Program-made: the position numbers and the translations under genes | The notes under the pieces: generated by a model | The model's input: only the letters and a program-made list of their open reading frames with translations | Told to the model about the DNA's origin: nothing | Databases searched by the model: none | NCBI RefSeq assembly: GCF_027595985.1 | Contig: NC_073304.1 | Coordinates: 44,885,637-44,949,636 of the forward strand | Direction: 5' to 3' | DNA length: 64,000 nucleotides | DNA from: Sorex araneus | Taxonomy: Eukaryota; Chordata; Mammalia; Eulipotyphla; Soricidae | Part shown: one piece after another, positions 1 through 11,519 of the stretch | Layout of the letters: each line of letters begins with the position of its first letter | Position numbering within the stretch: the stretch's first letter is position 1

Positions 1-53
1 CTTTTTCCACTGCATTGTCTCTTCAGTTCCAAAAACAAATTTTTAAATTAGAA

Positions 54-244
54 TTTTTTTTTTCTTTTTGGGTCACACCCGGCGCTGCACAGGGGTTACT
101 CCTGGCTCATGCACTCAGGAATCACTCATGGCGGTGCTTGGGGGACCATATGGGATACTGGGAATCGAACCTGGGTCGCCCACATGCAAGGCAAACGCCC
201 TACTGCTGTGCTGATAAACCAGTAGGGGCTATCGCCCCAGCCCC
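54..244 (-). mobile_element. Shrew SINE type 1, antisense, with internal inverted duplication
   Basis: Starts CTTTTTGGGTCACACCCGG and ends at GCCCC. The head is interrupted after GCTGTGCT by a 17-base inverted copy of the right junction (see finding at 213-256). Confidence 0.9.
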
Positions 245-674
245 TATTGGTTTATCAGGCATTTTATTGTGCATTAAGAAATTTGGTATTCGAAAGTTTC
301 TGAACATTTAATATTTTTTTCATTTTTTTTTCAACAACCACATGTCACCTGGATTTTCTATATTTACCAGACATTTATCTGAACAAAATTGCTGGGTACT
401 GTGTTGGGCTTTGAGGCAATTAATAGAATTACACGAAATATGTTCACAACAAAAAATCTAAAAGCTGAAGTTGGGGTAACTGTCCACAAGGTCATTTGTG
501 GATACCCCAGAGCAACTTAAGGATCTCAAGGAAGGAGGTAGAGTCTTGAAAAGTGGTGCCTCTGTAGTGAGTAAACAGCTGGGAACAAGAGGATAGGGAC
601 CCTAGAGAAAGTACAGCTTGTACAAAGGCTGAGGGGAGGAGGCACGAATCTGTGAGACATGGTAAACAGTTCAG

Positions 675-838
675 GGGCTGGAGACATGGTAGTACAGTGG
701 GAAGGCGCTTTCTGACCTGGGTTCAATCTGGGGCACCCCAATATGATCCGAACTATCATCAGGGACTATCCCGGCTATTCCTCAGTACAGCCAGGAGTTA
801 AGCCCTGCACACAGTGAGATGTGACCAAAAACATTAAA
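675..838 (+). mobile_element. Shrew SINE type 1, diverged
   Basis: GGGGCTGGAGACATGG head, B box-like GGTTCAATCT, and GTGACC plus A-rich tail. Internally reduced. Confidence 0.75.
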
Positions 839-1130
839 AGTGTAAGCAGTTCAGATTGGTTGAAATTTAGAAAGCATGTGAAGTGTCAGTGTCACAATGC
901 TCAGTTTTTCGTCTTCCGGCATTCAAGATTTTCAAAACAGAGGGCTGAACTCAGTAGAAGCTTTATTTGAGGAAGAGAAAGACAAAGCAAGGATGCTGGG
1001 GCTCAGGGTGTAAGTAAGAGGCCCAGGAATGTTCAAAAAAATCACTTCTTTGGTATTTTCTTTTTTAAGTACTCATTCTTCGAATCATTTTAATTTATTT
1101 ATTCATTTATTTATTTACTTATTTATTTCT

Positions 1131-1500
1131 TTTCTTTTTGGGTCGCATCCGGCGATGCACAGGGACTACTCCTGGCTCTTCACTCAGGAATTACTCCTGG
1201 CAATGCTCAGGGGACCATATGGGATGCTGGGAATAGAACCTGGGTTGGCCAAGTGCAAGGCAAATGCCCTACCGCTGTACTATCGCTCCAGCCCCAAAAG
1301 TAAATGACATGTTTTGCTTTTTTTTTGTTTTGTTTTGTTTTTTTGCTTTTTGGGTCACACCTGGCGATGCTCAGAGGTTCCTCCTGGCTCAGCACTCAGG
1401 AATCACTCCTGGTGGTGCTCAGGGGACCCTACGGGATGCTGGGAATCGAACTCGGGTTTGCCAGGCAAATGCCCTACCCGCTGTGCTACCACTCCAGACC
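1131..1500 (-). mobile_element. Two adjacent antisense type-1 SINEs
   Basis: Copy one 1131-1296 and copy two about 1318-1500, separated by about 20 bp. Each has the reversed tail (TTTTTGGGTC-CACC) and ends near CTCCAGCCCC or CTCCAGACC. Confidence 0.9.
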
Positions 1501-2439
1501 TCCTCCCCTTCTGTACTTTCTTAAGCAGGGAGCTTGGTGAGCACTTTTCCTTAGGTTTAAGACAGAGGGGTTGGGGAAGAGGAGAATGTCTGGATTAGCT
1601 CCTTCAATTCCTGGGCCTGAGCCCATTCTAACTTCCACTCAGGCAATTTTTCTCTGGTGCCATGTTTTACTAATTTCCCCTTTAACTATTTGCCCCCGTA
1701 TCATTAACAGAAAGTCTTCCCACCAAGACTTCCATCATCCCTGTCAGAGTCAGTTCATCTGAATAAACTTTCTTCAACTACGAGGGACAGATCAGCAATG
1801 TTAAGAGTAAATGGGCCTCAAGAACAGCGCGTGCCTGCGATACAAAGAGCGGACAATCGGATAATCTCGTCTTCCTTTGTATGTGGGCACAGTGGATAGC
1901 TTGGACACTAAAAGCGCAGTTCTCGGAATAAAACTATCTCTGCCCTGACCCTGGACAGAGTGAACTCTCCCAATCTCTGGGCAAAGAGAGAAACAATATC
2001 CGCCGCAAATGTTTTCCCTGAAATAGATTGGAAAAAAATCTCCATCGTCTCATTTTAGCAGGCCCCAGAGCACACAGCAAAAGGGTAAACGTCAATTTTT
2101 ACAATCGATGTCACAGTGCTTCGTTCCTTTACAGGCAGTTCTTAATTCAAAAACTCCTGACAATGGGAAACTGTCCTAAGTTTGACACTGAGAGTAGCTG
2201 GTGGGAAAACTGGACCCGGGGCGCTCAGAGGCTACCGCTGGGGCAGGAAGAGCAGCCTAACTCTGGGGGTGGGCTCTGCGCTTGGCACGTGGCTCCCCAC
2301 CGCCTACAGTGCAGAGGTTCCTAAGTTCCAAGCGTGTGGGCTCCCAGGGTTGTGTTTAGGGGATGGCCTGCTCCTCTCGGGCGAGAGTAATGAGACTATC
2401 CCAGTAGGCCCCGACTTCGGTTTCGAGGTGAATCAGCTT

Positions 2440-3560
2440 TGCCCAGGAGTTTCGGAGACCGGTGCGGAGCGCAGCCAACGCTGTGGTCTTCCACGCCCGT
2501 CCAGGGGCACAGAAGCCCTAGCAGATTTCTGAAGCGCGACAGCAAGCCCTTCGCCAGCAAGCAGCAGCACTGGTGCCCCGGGGGGCGGCGCGAGCACTTC
2601 CGACTGCTGGTAGGTGAGCACTACTGGGGGCGAGGGGGGGGATTTCGAGGGAGGAGAACAAACGGTCCACCTCTCCCCGAACTTTCCCGACCTCGAAATA
2701 CCTGGCAGGGGTATCTGTGGAGGGGGGCGGGGGAGGGTAGGCGTGTGTCGACGAATGGTCTGCAGCTAGCGAGCCCCCTCCACAAGCGATCTAGGCCCAG
2801 CGCCCGTCTTGGGAACAGAAATCCACGCCCAGGGCCAGGGGCCCGAGGTCTGTCGCCCCTACAGGGCCCAAAGGAACAATGGGGGATCCGGGGCTCAACC
2901 GGAGCGAACCGGCCGCCGAGCGGGTCGCCAGCCCGGGAAGAATGGGGGAGGGGCCGGACTCCCTCGGCGGCCCAGCCTGACGTCAAGCGCCGAGAAACCC
3001 ACTGGGTCCGACGTCACCCGCCGCCAAGGGTCCGGGTCTCTAGGGGGCACTCAAGTGTGGCGGCGGGTAGTGGCCCCCGGCCTCGAACTGTGAGGCGAGG
3101 AAACGATTCGCCGAGATCCCCACAGCCGCGACTCCCTCCGCCTCCCGCTCGCTCCCTCGCTCCGCTCCACGAGCCCCGCGGTCTCACCGACTAGATCCGA
3201 ACCCGCAGCGAGGCCGAGGAGCGGCGATGGGTGTGAGGGAAGCAGGTACCGAAGAGCGGAGCGCTAACTTGACGGGCCACAGCAGAGACGGCGGCAACAC
3301 TAAGGCCAGCCCTGGCGCGCGACTCCTCCCGACACCGGAACAGGAAGTGCGGAAACGCCGCGCGCGCCGACCCACCCGCGCGCCTCGTCGCCCCGGGACC
3401 CGGAGGCGGGCGCCCCCGTCAGGCTTGGGGCGGCACCACGACTCGAGGGCCCCGGACTGCGCGGCGCCCCCTCGGGCCGCCCGGGGGTGGGTGGGTGACT
3501 GCTCTCTCCTGGTGGGCGGGAGGAAGGCGCCCGGGTTTTCCGGAGTTTCAACTGCGCAAG
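2440..3560 (-). promoter_or_regulatory. MAPK1IP1L: CpG island, probable MAPK1IP1L promoter and first exon
   Basis: About 1.1 kb of dense CpG. In human the next gene after SOCS4, in the same orientation and about 2 kb from its 3' end, is MAPK1IP1L; here the island lies about 1.5-2.5 kb beyond the presumed SOCS4 3' end. Minus-strand donor candidates are GTCG|GTGAGA (exon end 3188) and, just outside the island, GGAG|GTGAGA (exon end 3635). An ETS-like ACAGGAAGTG lies at about 3340-3349, and a full CRE at 2978. No coding exon of the gene is in the window, so the name rests on synteny. Confidence 0.55.
2978..2985. promoter_or_regulatory. Consensus cAMP response element
   Basis: Perfect palindrome TGACGTCA inside the CpG island, with a second GACGTCA half-match at 3010-3016. 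CREB/ATF binding is likely by motif and context. Confidence 0.6.
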
Positions 3561-4056
3561 ATCAGTGACTTTCTGGACTCCCTAGCGGAAGTTGCCGTCT
3601 GGTTCCCTTGAAAGGCCTATCGGTAGATTCTCACCTCCGCAGCTGGGCGGCGTTTGCAGTTGGAGCATCTTTAGGACGCTATCCAATCTGGAGACTTGGG
3701 ATGCGATGACGTTTGCAAAAGGCTGCACAGACTGATGAAGGAACAACGGTTTGCAGATATCCCGTTAGCTTGCCTTTTTCTTTTTTTTTTCTTTTCCTCA
3801 GCAGGGACTAGTTCTCATGAAAAACATGAATATATAAAACTTGCAATTTAAGATGCAGATAGTACGCATGTTAGAAATACGTTACATTTTGCTTCTTTAT
3901 GTAAATATCTGGTGAGTCAGCGGGTTCACATTTCACTGTAAACTTACTAACCGTCACCAGAGTGACCCACTCCTAAGGGTGCTGTGAATGGCAGTGCCTT
4001 AAGCCAGAAGAAAGCCTGAGCCAATGAACAGGCAATCTAGGGTACTGTTTTTTATT

Positions 4057-4203
4057 ATTATTTTTTGTCTTTTAGGGTCACACCAGGCGATGCTTAGGGG
4101 TTACTCCTCGTTCTGCACTCAGGAATTACTCCTGGTAGCCCTCAGGGGACTGTGTGGGAATGTCGGGGATCGAACCCAGATCTGCCACGCGCAAGGCAAA
4201 CAC
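4057..4203 (-). mobile_element. Type-1 SINE, head truncated
   Basis: Reversed tail and body present, but the sequence stops at GCAAACACCCTG, before the A-box region. Confidence 0.85.
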
Positions 4204-4645
4204 CCTGAAAGGATACTGTTTAAAATTTTGATTTTGCTCCTCTTAGGGTTTTAAAAAAAGTCTCAACAAACTACGGAATTTGGTGGTGGTAGTGGTGGTG
4301 GTGGTGGTGGGGTGGCAAAAACTATTTGTGCCTGAGTGCTTCACTCAATTGCCCTTAATCTGAGTCTTGTTGACTTTAAGCATCTATCCTGCCAGCTCCC
4401 AGGCAGTATCGGAGCAAGGCAGGGATTTTAGAATAGGGGGCCATCCTGTACCCTATGGGCTCCTACAAGTGCTGAGGAACCAACCAGCTACTGCATTTCC
4501 AGATTCGCATGTGACATGGCATATAAGGCACAAAGTTTCCCCCAATATATCTCTTGCATATTTGATCACATCTTGGCATCAGCTTCTGGAGGATCCAAAC
4601 TCAGAGGAGTGTGTAACAAATTAGAAAATGTACAAGAATCCCAAT

Positions 4646-4825
4646 TTTTTTTTTTTTTTTTGCTTTTTGGGTCACACACAGCGATGCTCAGAGGTTACTC
4701 CCGGTTTTGCACTCAGGAATTACTCCTGGCTGTGCTTGGGGGACCATATGGGATGCTGGGGATCGAACCCGGGTCGGCCGCGTGCAAGGCAAATGCCCTA
4801 CCCACTGTGCTATCGCTCCGGCCCC
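4646..4825 (-). mobile_element. Type-1 SINE, full length
   Basis: Flanked by a near-perfect duplication CAAGAATCCCAATTTTT / CAAGAATTCCAATTTTT. Poly(T) of 18 at the left. Confidence 0.93.
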
Positions 4826-4851
4826 AAGAATTCCAATTTTTACATTTCTTT

Positions 4852-5094
4852 TACACTGTAGGACTGTCATCCTGTTGTTCATGGATTTGCTCTAGAGGGC
4901 ACCAGTAACGTCTCCATTGTGAGACTTGTTACTGTTTTTGGCATAATGAATGCCGCTGGGTAGCTTGTCAGGCTCTGCCATGCGGGATACTCTTGGTAGC
5001 TTGCTGGGCTCTCTGAGAGGGACAGAGGAATCGAACCCTGGTCGGCAGCGTGCAAAGCAAACGCCCTACCTGTTGTGCTATTGCTCCAGTCCAA
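4852..5094 (-). mobile_element. Shrew SINE type 2, antisense
   Basis: Same tRNA-like head as type 1 (GCACAACAGGTAGGGCG on the minus strand) but a different body: CTCTCAGAGAGC-, then GGCAAGCTACC-, then ATGCCAAAAACAGTAACAA, and a GATGACAG-ACAGTG end instead of the CCCAAAAAGC-poly(A) tail. Confidence 0.88.
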
Positions 5095-5099
5095 CTTTA

Positions 5100-8000
5100 A
5101 AATAACATTTGAAAAAATACGGCTCTTTTACACAAGCTAAATTAATTGTGTGATAAAAAGATATATACAAAGCTTTAAGAACAAAATGCAAAGATCTTGG
5201 ATTTTATATAAGAAGTTTTAATTAAGAAACGAAACTATTCAGAACAATTTAAATTCACATCAAAGAAAACATTCAACTTTAAGAATAGAAACAAAAACGG
5301 ACAGTCTACTTTTGGGGGGTAAATTGTGGATCATACAAGCTTAGTTGACAAGAATACTAATTAACACTTTAGTGAAGTTAATAAATTCTCTATATTCAAG
5401 TACATATCAAGTTCATACTTGGCTTTTTAGAGTTTACCCATTTCAAGCAAGTCGGCACAATTTAAGTAAATCTCCTTGAGTTTTACACTCTCAAGTCTGA
5501 AAGCTAAGATTTGATTATAACCATGGCAAAAGTGATTATCTTTACTTCCACCAAATGTAATCAACTTTTTAAAATAACTTAGGCAAACATCAATTTTACA
5601 CAGACCTTATTAAGGATAGGAAATTGCAATTGTTCATCTAATTGCAGTCTAAACCATAAATCCAAATTGTACAGTTATCTCTATTGTCAAATTAAGCCAA
5701 GAAAGCCTATTACAGAGTAAAGGAAGTGAAATGTCAATCTGCAGGTTCACGAAGGGATACTCTGAAAACCTATCATCACATTAGTGTGTAAGGGCTATGC
5801 CGCAATTATTTTCAAGTATGCTCCAAGGGTCACCTCTTTACTGAAGAATTAACCTTCAGGAAGTCAAGTGAAAAGTATTATTACTTGCTTTTTTTTAAGC
5901 CAGGAAATTAAAGCAAAAAAGACTTAGTACTAATTATTAAAAATTAAAAATAAAAGTAGACTTTGGTTTTGAAATTGGACTCGTGTGCCCTAAATCCCTT
6001 TCCTTTGGGTTATATTACATTAGTCTACATTTCTACTCAGAAGCCAGTGTATTTCAAAAAGTTACCTCCATTTTGTCTCCCAATGTCTGTAGAGGTGTTT
6101 AGTATAAAGACTCTTGCAGTGTTGCTCACTTCTAAAATATGTCATTAAAAAACAAAAACCAAAATCACGTTGTGCTTTCTGTTCATTCTTTAGAAATAAA
6201 AATGAATGTGAAACTGACTTATGTTAAAACCAAAACTGTAAAGACTTTTTTCCCAATGAAAAAATATCCTAATTCTAAAATGTCTTATTCCTATGGACAT
6301 CAACACCCTGGTCATTTCATATGCTTGCATTATTTTTACTTATTTTTTTTAATCCAGGAAAATCTACTTTTTTGTGAAATTTGCTCTGCCCTAATCATTA
6401 CAGAATTTATCTGATCTGAATATAGCTAAAACTGACAAGATTTTTAATGAAAGCTAAAAGTGTATTTATAAGAGATTTTGTTTCACAGGAAGGAAGCTAT
6501 TACGTGAATCTATAAAATGACCCAAACTTCAGACAGGAAGCTGATAACTTGATTTATCTTAATGGCTTTGTCTCATGAATAAATGATAATGGTTTGTGTT
6601 TTTCTTATAAAAAGAAATGGAATTTAAGTAATGATCTGAGTCCAATTTGCCATATTTGCTCTACTTTTTAAAGATTTCTAATTACTAAGATATCCTTTAC
6701 ATTATTTATAATAAGAAGTCAAGACTTTGAGAGTTATTCTTTGACCCCAGTTTGCTCTTAGCTGAAATTCAGTAAAGAATCCAGGTCTGATCAGCAGATC
6801 AATAAATCTAGTCACAAGCTGACTAAAAGCTTCTTTTATTTTTCCTATTAGATCTTGCTTTAAATTAAACTATTCCCACTATGAATTATTTAAGTGTATG
6901 GCATGGTTATACAAAGACCACATATGACTTCATATAAAATGCTCATAAAACCAAAAAAAAATCCATTAAACATACTTCAGGAACTAGAGTATGAATCAAG
7001 CTGTAGCTTAAAAACAAACACCCCTCCCCCCACAACTAAACTAGGCTGGGGAGGAGGTATGTCCTGAAAAGCTTCAAAGAAAAAGTCAAGTTTATTTCCT
7101 GATTAGTGCAGGACGATTCCCAAAGCACAGTTAAGTGTCTGGTCCAGACTAGCTATTAGCGATTAAGTAGTTCTCTTTCACTGTCAAGGCATTTCCCTGA
7201 GGTAATGCCTCATTCTTAATTTTAATATTTTATCCTGTTTCTTTTAGCCCCATCCTTTCTTATCAATAAACTCTTCACATTTCCACCATACTAAATGCCT
7301 GATCAACTCAAACTTATATCAAACTTAAGAGTTGTAAAATTTTTATTCCTATTTAGATTTATCTTTTTCACATTGCTCCTCAGAATTTACTCTTTTTACT
7401 TATATATTCCAACAAATGTATTTTTAAAAATGAGCTGGTTTCTGATTACTGAGTAGTTTCCCATATGTGCCCTTAGTTACCAAGGGGTTAAAATTCCAAT
7501 CCCGTAATGCTGTAAAAAATCATTAATCTACCTTCTCAAATCTTTGTTTCTACTTTCCAGGTATCTTTTCATTGTATCAAATATCAAGCAAAACATAAAC
7601 AAACCATTTCAAAGTAAATGAATCTCTTCCCAGATCATTTATTGGAACATCTACTTCAAGGCTATGTATGGCAGTATTTTGAAAATGTTAATAGCTATTT
7701 ATACCTTGAAGTTGAAAAGCTAAGCCAGAGAAAATATATCACAAGCAACCAGTCTGAATATATGAAAAACGACTTAGATATTTTAATATAAACACTAATT
7801 TTATCATTAGAAAAGGCAACATAATTTTACTTTATTTTTCTTTATAAAATTACCTTTTAACAGAGTATTCTTAGCTAATCATCCTTTAGGTTTTTCTGTA
7901 CTGATAAAAAGTTACTTTTAAAAGAAAAATAGTTAAAATAATTGTTTCACAGAAACAGAAAGTCTTGTTATCAAGTTCTGATAAAAAGCTCTAGTTATGG

Positions 8001-9993
8001 GTAGAGTCTTACCATACAATTAATTTTCTTTCACCAAAGATGGTTATTTAGGAAGTATCATATTGGTAAGTTAAGCTTCTCAGTGATCTACAAAAGTGCC
8101 ACAATAAGTTGAGGTAGTATGAGACTTTTCTACACTTGAAAAAGGAAAACCTCAACTTTATGAGAGGTTATTTATTCTGATGTTGGTGTAAAGATATTCT
8201 GAGCCTCATCACTGATGGGAGGTGCCATTTTAACAGCAACCCCTAACTGAAACCAAGACAGACTTGGACCACTGAGAAAAAAAATGCTGAAAGATATTGG
8301 TAACATATTTCCTTTGATTTTGAATCGCTACTTATTTTAAAATTGTTATTGAAAATGCCATCTTTATTAACTGTGCACTTTCAGGAAAGGGGATTGATAC
8401 TTCAATTTAAAGCAATGATACTTAAGAAACATCTGTTTAAGCTTGGAAATCTGAGTCAAGTTTCTTTCAATTCAGATAAAAGCAGCTTTTTACTAGAGCA
8501 AAACGACCATCAAGAAATCTGTGGTTATCATATTAAAAATGTCAGTTTGTAAAAAGGGGTAGACAGCTCACCAGAAGAAACAACCATCTGGGGAATTTAT
8601 TGATTCTTTAAAAAAAAAGAGAAGCTGGATAGGATATCACTCCATTAATCTTTATTATATTGGGCTAATGATGTTTCTAAAAATGCTTCCCTGTCCATGG
8701 GAGAATAAATGTAAAATATTACCCCTGATGCCCTGTACTGGTATGGAATAAACTTTATGCAGCTTTCAAAATGTTTTTCTTTTTTTGGAAGCTATCATAA
8801 AAACATTAATTATGAAAATAAAAATAATTATTTGAAACTCAAATGTTAAAAACAGTAGTAAACTGCCTGAATACAGAGAGTCTCTGTTTACCTCTTGAAG
8901 CTTTATTCTAGAGTAATTAAAAGTAATTAAAAAATTTGTTGCTTACTAATGCAAACTTGTGGCTATTTTTAAAAATAAATTGTGGCATCTCCCCCAAAGA
9001 ACAAGCTTAGTGTCTACAAAAGGTCTAAGAAGAAGCAACAGTACATTACTAGTAAATACAGAAAAACCTCAGTTGCTTTAGTAACTGTTTTTAGTAACTA
9101 TTAGTTACTAATAGTTTTATCATTTTTTGAGCCTCAGGTGAGAAAGGAACAATATTTACATCCCGAAGATACTAATTCTAATTCTTCCACATGGAGAGAA
9201 AAAGCTATTCAAGGAATAAAACAGATGATCTTACTACAGTCAAGAATAAATTCACCATCAAAATGTAGTATTTTTGTTCAATATTTTTCCTGTTTTGAGG
9301 TGCCTGAGATCCAACTCAGATCCTCATATATATAAGGCATTCACTCTACCACTGAGCCAGATCCTCTCTTCATTTTTTACTGACCAGAATAATCAGACTT
9401 AGAAACCCTACTTTATGGTTAATATGTAAAATGAAAGCACATCAACTTTTATTTTAAGCCATTTTGTTACTTTAACAACCCTATTAAATACGTAAGTTTA
9501 TTACATTATACGTATTGTGAATTACAACACACTTAACTTTTACTGAAGAATTTAAAACAATTCTGACAATGGGGATGGGGAAACTATATGGATAGGAATA
9601 CTAATGGCATAGGTTAACATAGCATTTTGGGAAGGAATACAGGACTATTTTTAAAAAAGTACAAAATACATATTGTTCAACTGTGTTTGCAATGTCTACC
9701 AAATTTTGAATATCCCTGGAGCATTGCAAACTACAAGCAAGAAAAGAAAAAAATTAGGTATATAATCTATATGGTAAAAACAAAAACCAAGTCTGGTCAA
9801 AAATGTCCATTAATCCTTAGTGTATATAACTTTAAACAATTAGTGTGTCAGAAAAAAATAAAATGATTTGGAAGTAAAATTTAGGGCAGAAGTTTATTTT
9901 GTACTGATTGCCCTTGTAGAAAAATTCAAAGCATAAGAAAAATAAACCATTAAATAAAAATATGTGTATAATTCCAATGTTTCTATCCCTTTC
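5100..9993 (-). other. SOCS4: Probable SOCS4 3' UTR, about 4.9 kb, SINE-free
   Basis: Downstream of the SOCS4 stop lies 4.9 kb of AT-rich sequence with none of the shrew SINEs found every 1 kb elsewhere; the only hint of a repeat is an ID-like fragment near 9290-9365. SINEs resume abruptly at 5094. The length fits the roughly 5-kb 3' UTR I recall for human SOCS4. Many TTTATT (AATAAA on the minus strand) hexamers occur, for example near 9893, 8170, 7834, 7639 and 6835; an ATTAAA on the minus strand near 5216 is a candidate distal signal. The actual poly(A) site is not determined. Confidence 0.6.
9290..9365 (-). repeat. ID-like short tRNA-derived fragment
   Basis: Reversed B box-like and CTCTACCACTGAGCCA reminiscent of short tRNA-Ala-type SINEs. 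Similar pieces occur near 13325-13400, 27150-27235, 49487-49570, 51553-51640, 54278-54345 and 59370-59450. They could be an older, separate SINE family. Confidence 0.45.
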
Positions 9994-11316
9994 CTAGCAT
10001 TGTTTTGGTGCATCAATCCTGAGAACTCTAACTTTTGATTTATAGTGATATTCCTTCAGATATAATTTCATAGAGGAAGGAATTGGAAGGGCATCAATGC
10101 CATCATAAGTTGTACAGTTACAAATAACTGTTCTGCATATGTGCTGCAGGGAAAAGGGGAAAGTCCGAATTAAAGGAGTAGATAAAAGTGGTTCAAAGAA
10201 CATACAGGCACTTGGGTCCTTATAATGTTCTAGGAGCCCAGTAATATCAGGAGAATGGAAGACACAAGGATCATGTGCATCAAAGCTAAAGTTGTGATTC
10301 CACTGTTCAATTCTAGCATGAAGAGAACGACTATAGCGTCTAAAACTAACAGAGAATAAATAGTCCTCCTGTGCCGAGTCTCGAAGTAAAAAAGTACCTT
10401 CTGGTTTTCCTTCTAGTAGAGCTTCAGCTGCATATTTATCCATAACTCCCCAATAACATGGATTGTTATTGATCTGCAGGAGGTCTGGTACAAGATAGTG
10501 AACATAATCAATTTGGGTGTGGTACTTAGGAGGTGTTTCCAACTGCAGGATTTCTTCATCTAGTTCCCATTTGGGTTTGTTTCTTTTCCTGGAACTTGTG
10601 CAAAGTGTTATAATTTCATCATCGGAATCCATATCACTATCTTCTATACTGTTATTTGAAACTAGGTTCATCACAGAACCAGTCATAGGACCACCTCCAC
10701 AGGAAGCATTGTTTGTGGTTATGACACTAGGCTGAACACTGGTATGTGAGAAACAGTTTACCTCTTCTTCCATGTTTCTTCTTTGTTTTAGCTGAACATC
10801 TCTTAGTTCACTCTGAGATAAGTCTGTGCTTACCCAATCATCTGATTTGGGATTTAGAGGAGCGGTGTGTCGTTTAATAAAGTGCCACCTAAAGGCTAAA
10901 TCTGATCGAGGTGGGAAAGGACACTTATCTAACATGAGTTCACTGATATGAATTTTTCTTTTAGATGGAAGCCCTGAAGAGTGCCGATTACTACAGTTCT
11001 TTATTGGAAAACATTGCCCCACAGCATCTTGAAGTTTCTGTTTAAGAGAACGGCCCAAAAATCGATGCCCACAGGAGTGATCTAAATCCAACTCAATGGA
11101 TGAACAGCTGTGCTTTCGTTCTTGACTCCTTAAAGGAACTTCTGTTTTCTCTATAGCATTCACTGTTTCAGCATCTGAACAACTTTCACTCTTTTTTGAC
11201 CAAGACAACTTCTTTCCACTCCACACATAACCGTCCTTTCTGTCAGCACTTCTACTCCGAGTAGTTTTAGGTCTTACATCTACATCTTTACAATTATTTT
11301 CAGTGTTTTCTGCCAT
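9994..11316 (-). CDS. SOCS4: SOCS4, suppressor of cytokine signalling 4 (intact, single coding exon)
   Basis: A 440-codon frame, the same length as I recall for human SOCS4. SOCS4 is the substrate-recognition subunit of an elongin B/C-CUL5-RBX2 ubiquitin ligase and damps receptor tyrosine kinase (notably EGFR) and cytokine signalling in the cytoplasm. Residues 1 to about 280 form the long N-terminal extension that marks the SOCS4/SOCS5 pair. The SH2 domain spans about 287-370 (starts CYWGVMDKYAAE), with the phosphotyrosine-binding FLLRDS at 309-314 (Arg312). The SOCS box spans about 380-430, with the BC-box LQHIC (Leu390, Cys394) and the CUL5-box motif LPIP (410-413). There are no in-frame breaks and all key residues are present. 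The exon continues 5' to a splice acceptor (AG at 11409-11410 on this strand). Paralogue SOCS5 was considered, but the N terminus and synteny with WDHD1 favour SOCS4. Confidence 0.97.
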   Translation of the reverse strand: MAENTENNCKDVDVRPKTTRSRSADRKDGYVWSGKKLSWSKKSESCSDAETVNAIEKTEVPLRSQERKHSCSSIELDLDHSCGHRFLGRSLKQKLQDAVGQCFPIKNCSNRHSSGLPSKRKIHISELMLDKCPFPPRSDLAFRWHFIKRHTAPLNPKSDDWVSTDLSQSELRDVQLKQRRNMEEEVNCFSHTSVQPSVITTNNASCGGGPMTGSVMNLVSNNSIEDSDMDSDDEIITLCTSSRKRNKPKWELDEEILQLETPPKYHTQIDYVHYLVPDLLQINNNPCYWGVMDKYAAEALLEGKPEGTFLLRDSAQEDYLFSVSFRRYSRSLHARIEQWNHNFSFDAHDPCVFHSPDITGLLEHYKDPSACMFFEPLLSTPLIRTFPFSLQHICRTVICNCTTYDGIDALPIPSSMKLYLKEYHYKSKVRVLRIDAPKQC

Positions 11317-11408
11317 TTTAATAACTTATCCCAAAACTCCAGTGTTACAAGTACTGCTTTTTCAGTTTTTCTGGCAGGAAGTTTCTTCTGGGCACTTTCT
11401 GGATATAT
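11317..11408 (-). other. SOCS4: SOCS4 5' UTR part of the coding exon, with splice acceptor
   Basis: Upstream of the ATG the minus strand reads back 92 bases to a long T/G-T tract ending TTTTTAAG|ATATATCC, a plausible 3' splice site (AG at 11410-11409). As in other mammals, the coding region would then sit in one exon behind non-coding 5' exon(s). Confidence 0.65.
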
Positions 11409-11519
11409 CTTAAAAACAAAACAAAACAAAAACATTAGTTATTTGCTGTTTCACTTATATGGTTTATATATTAAGGCCAACGTATATTTTAAAAAGGCTT
11501 ATTTACTACAGAAAAAAGT

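Larger units (their letters stand above)
1..2439. other. Non-coding, probably MAPK1IP1L intron 1
   Basis: Four SINEs (about 54-244, 675-838, 1131-1296, 1318-1500) separated by unique sequence. The short open frames here are SINE translations or overlap no recognisable protein. Assignment to an intron depends on the synteny argument for the island at 2440-3560. Confidence 0.4.
3561..5099. other. Intergenic gap between MAPK1IP1L promoter and SOCS4 3' end
   Basis: Holds unique sequence to 4056, a GGT-rich simple repeat (about 4281-4311), two type-1 SINEs and one type-2 SINE. No gene-like signal. Confidence 0.5.

Noticed and set aside
2439-3194. 251-codon open frame in the left CpG island
   Set aside because: GC-rich DNA has few stop codons; composition is Arg/Pro/Gly with no domain, and frames overlap on both strands.
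5963-6414. Two short plus frames downstream of SOCS4
   Set aside because: AT-rich, antisense to the presumed SOCS4 3' UTR, no similarity to any protein.
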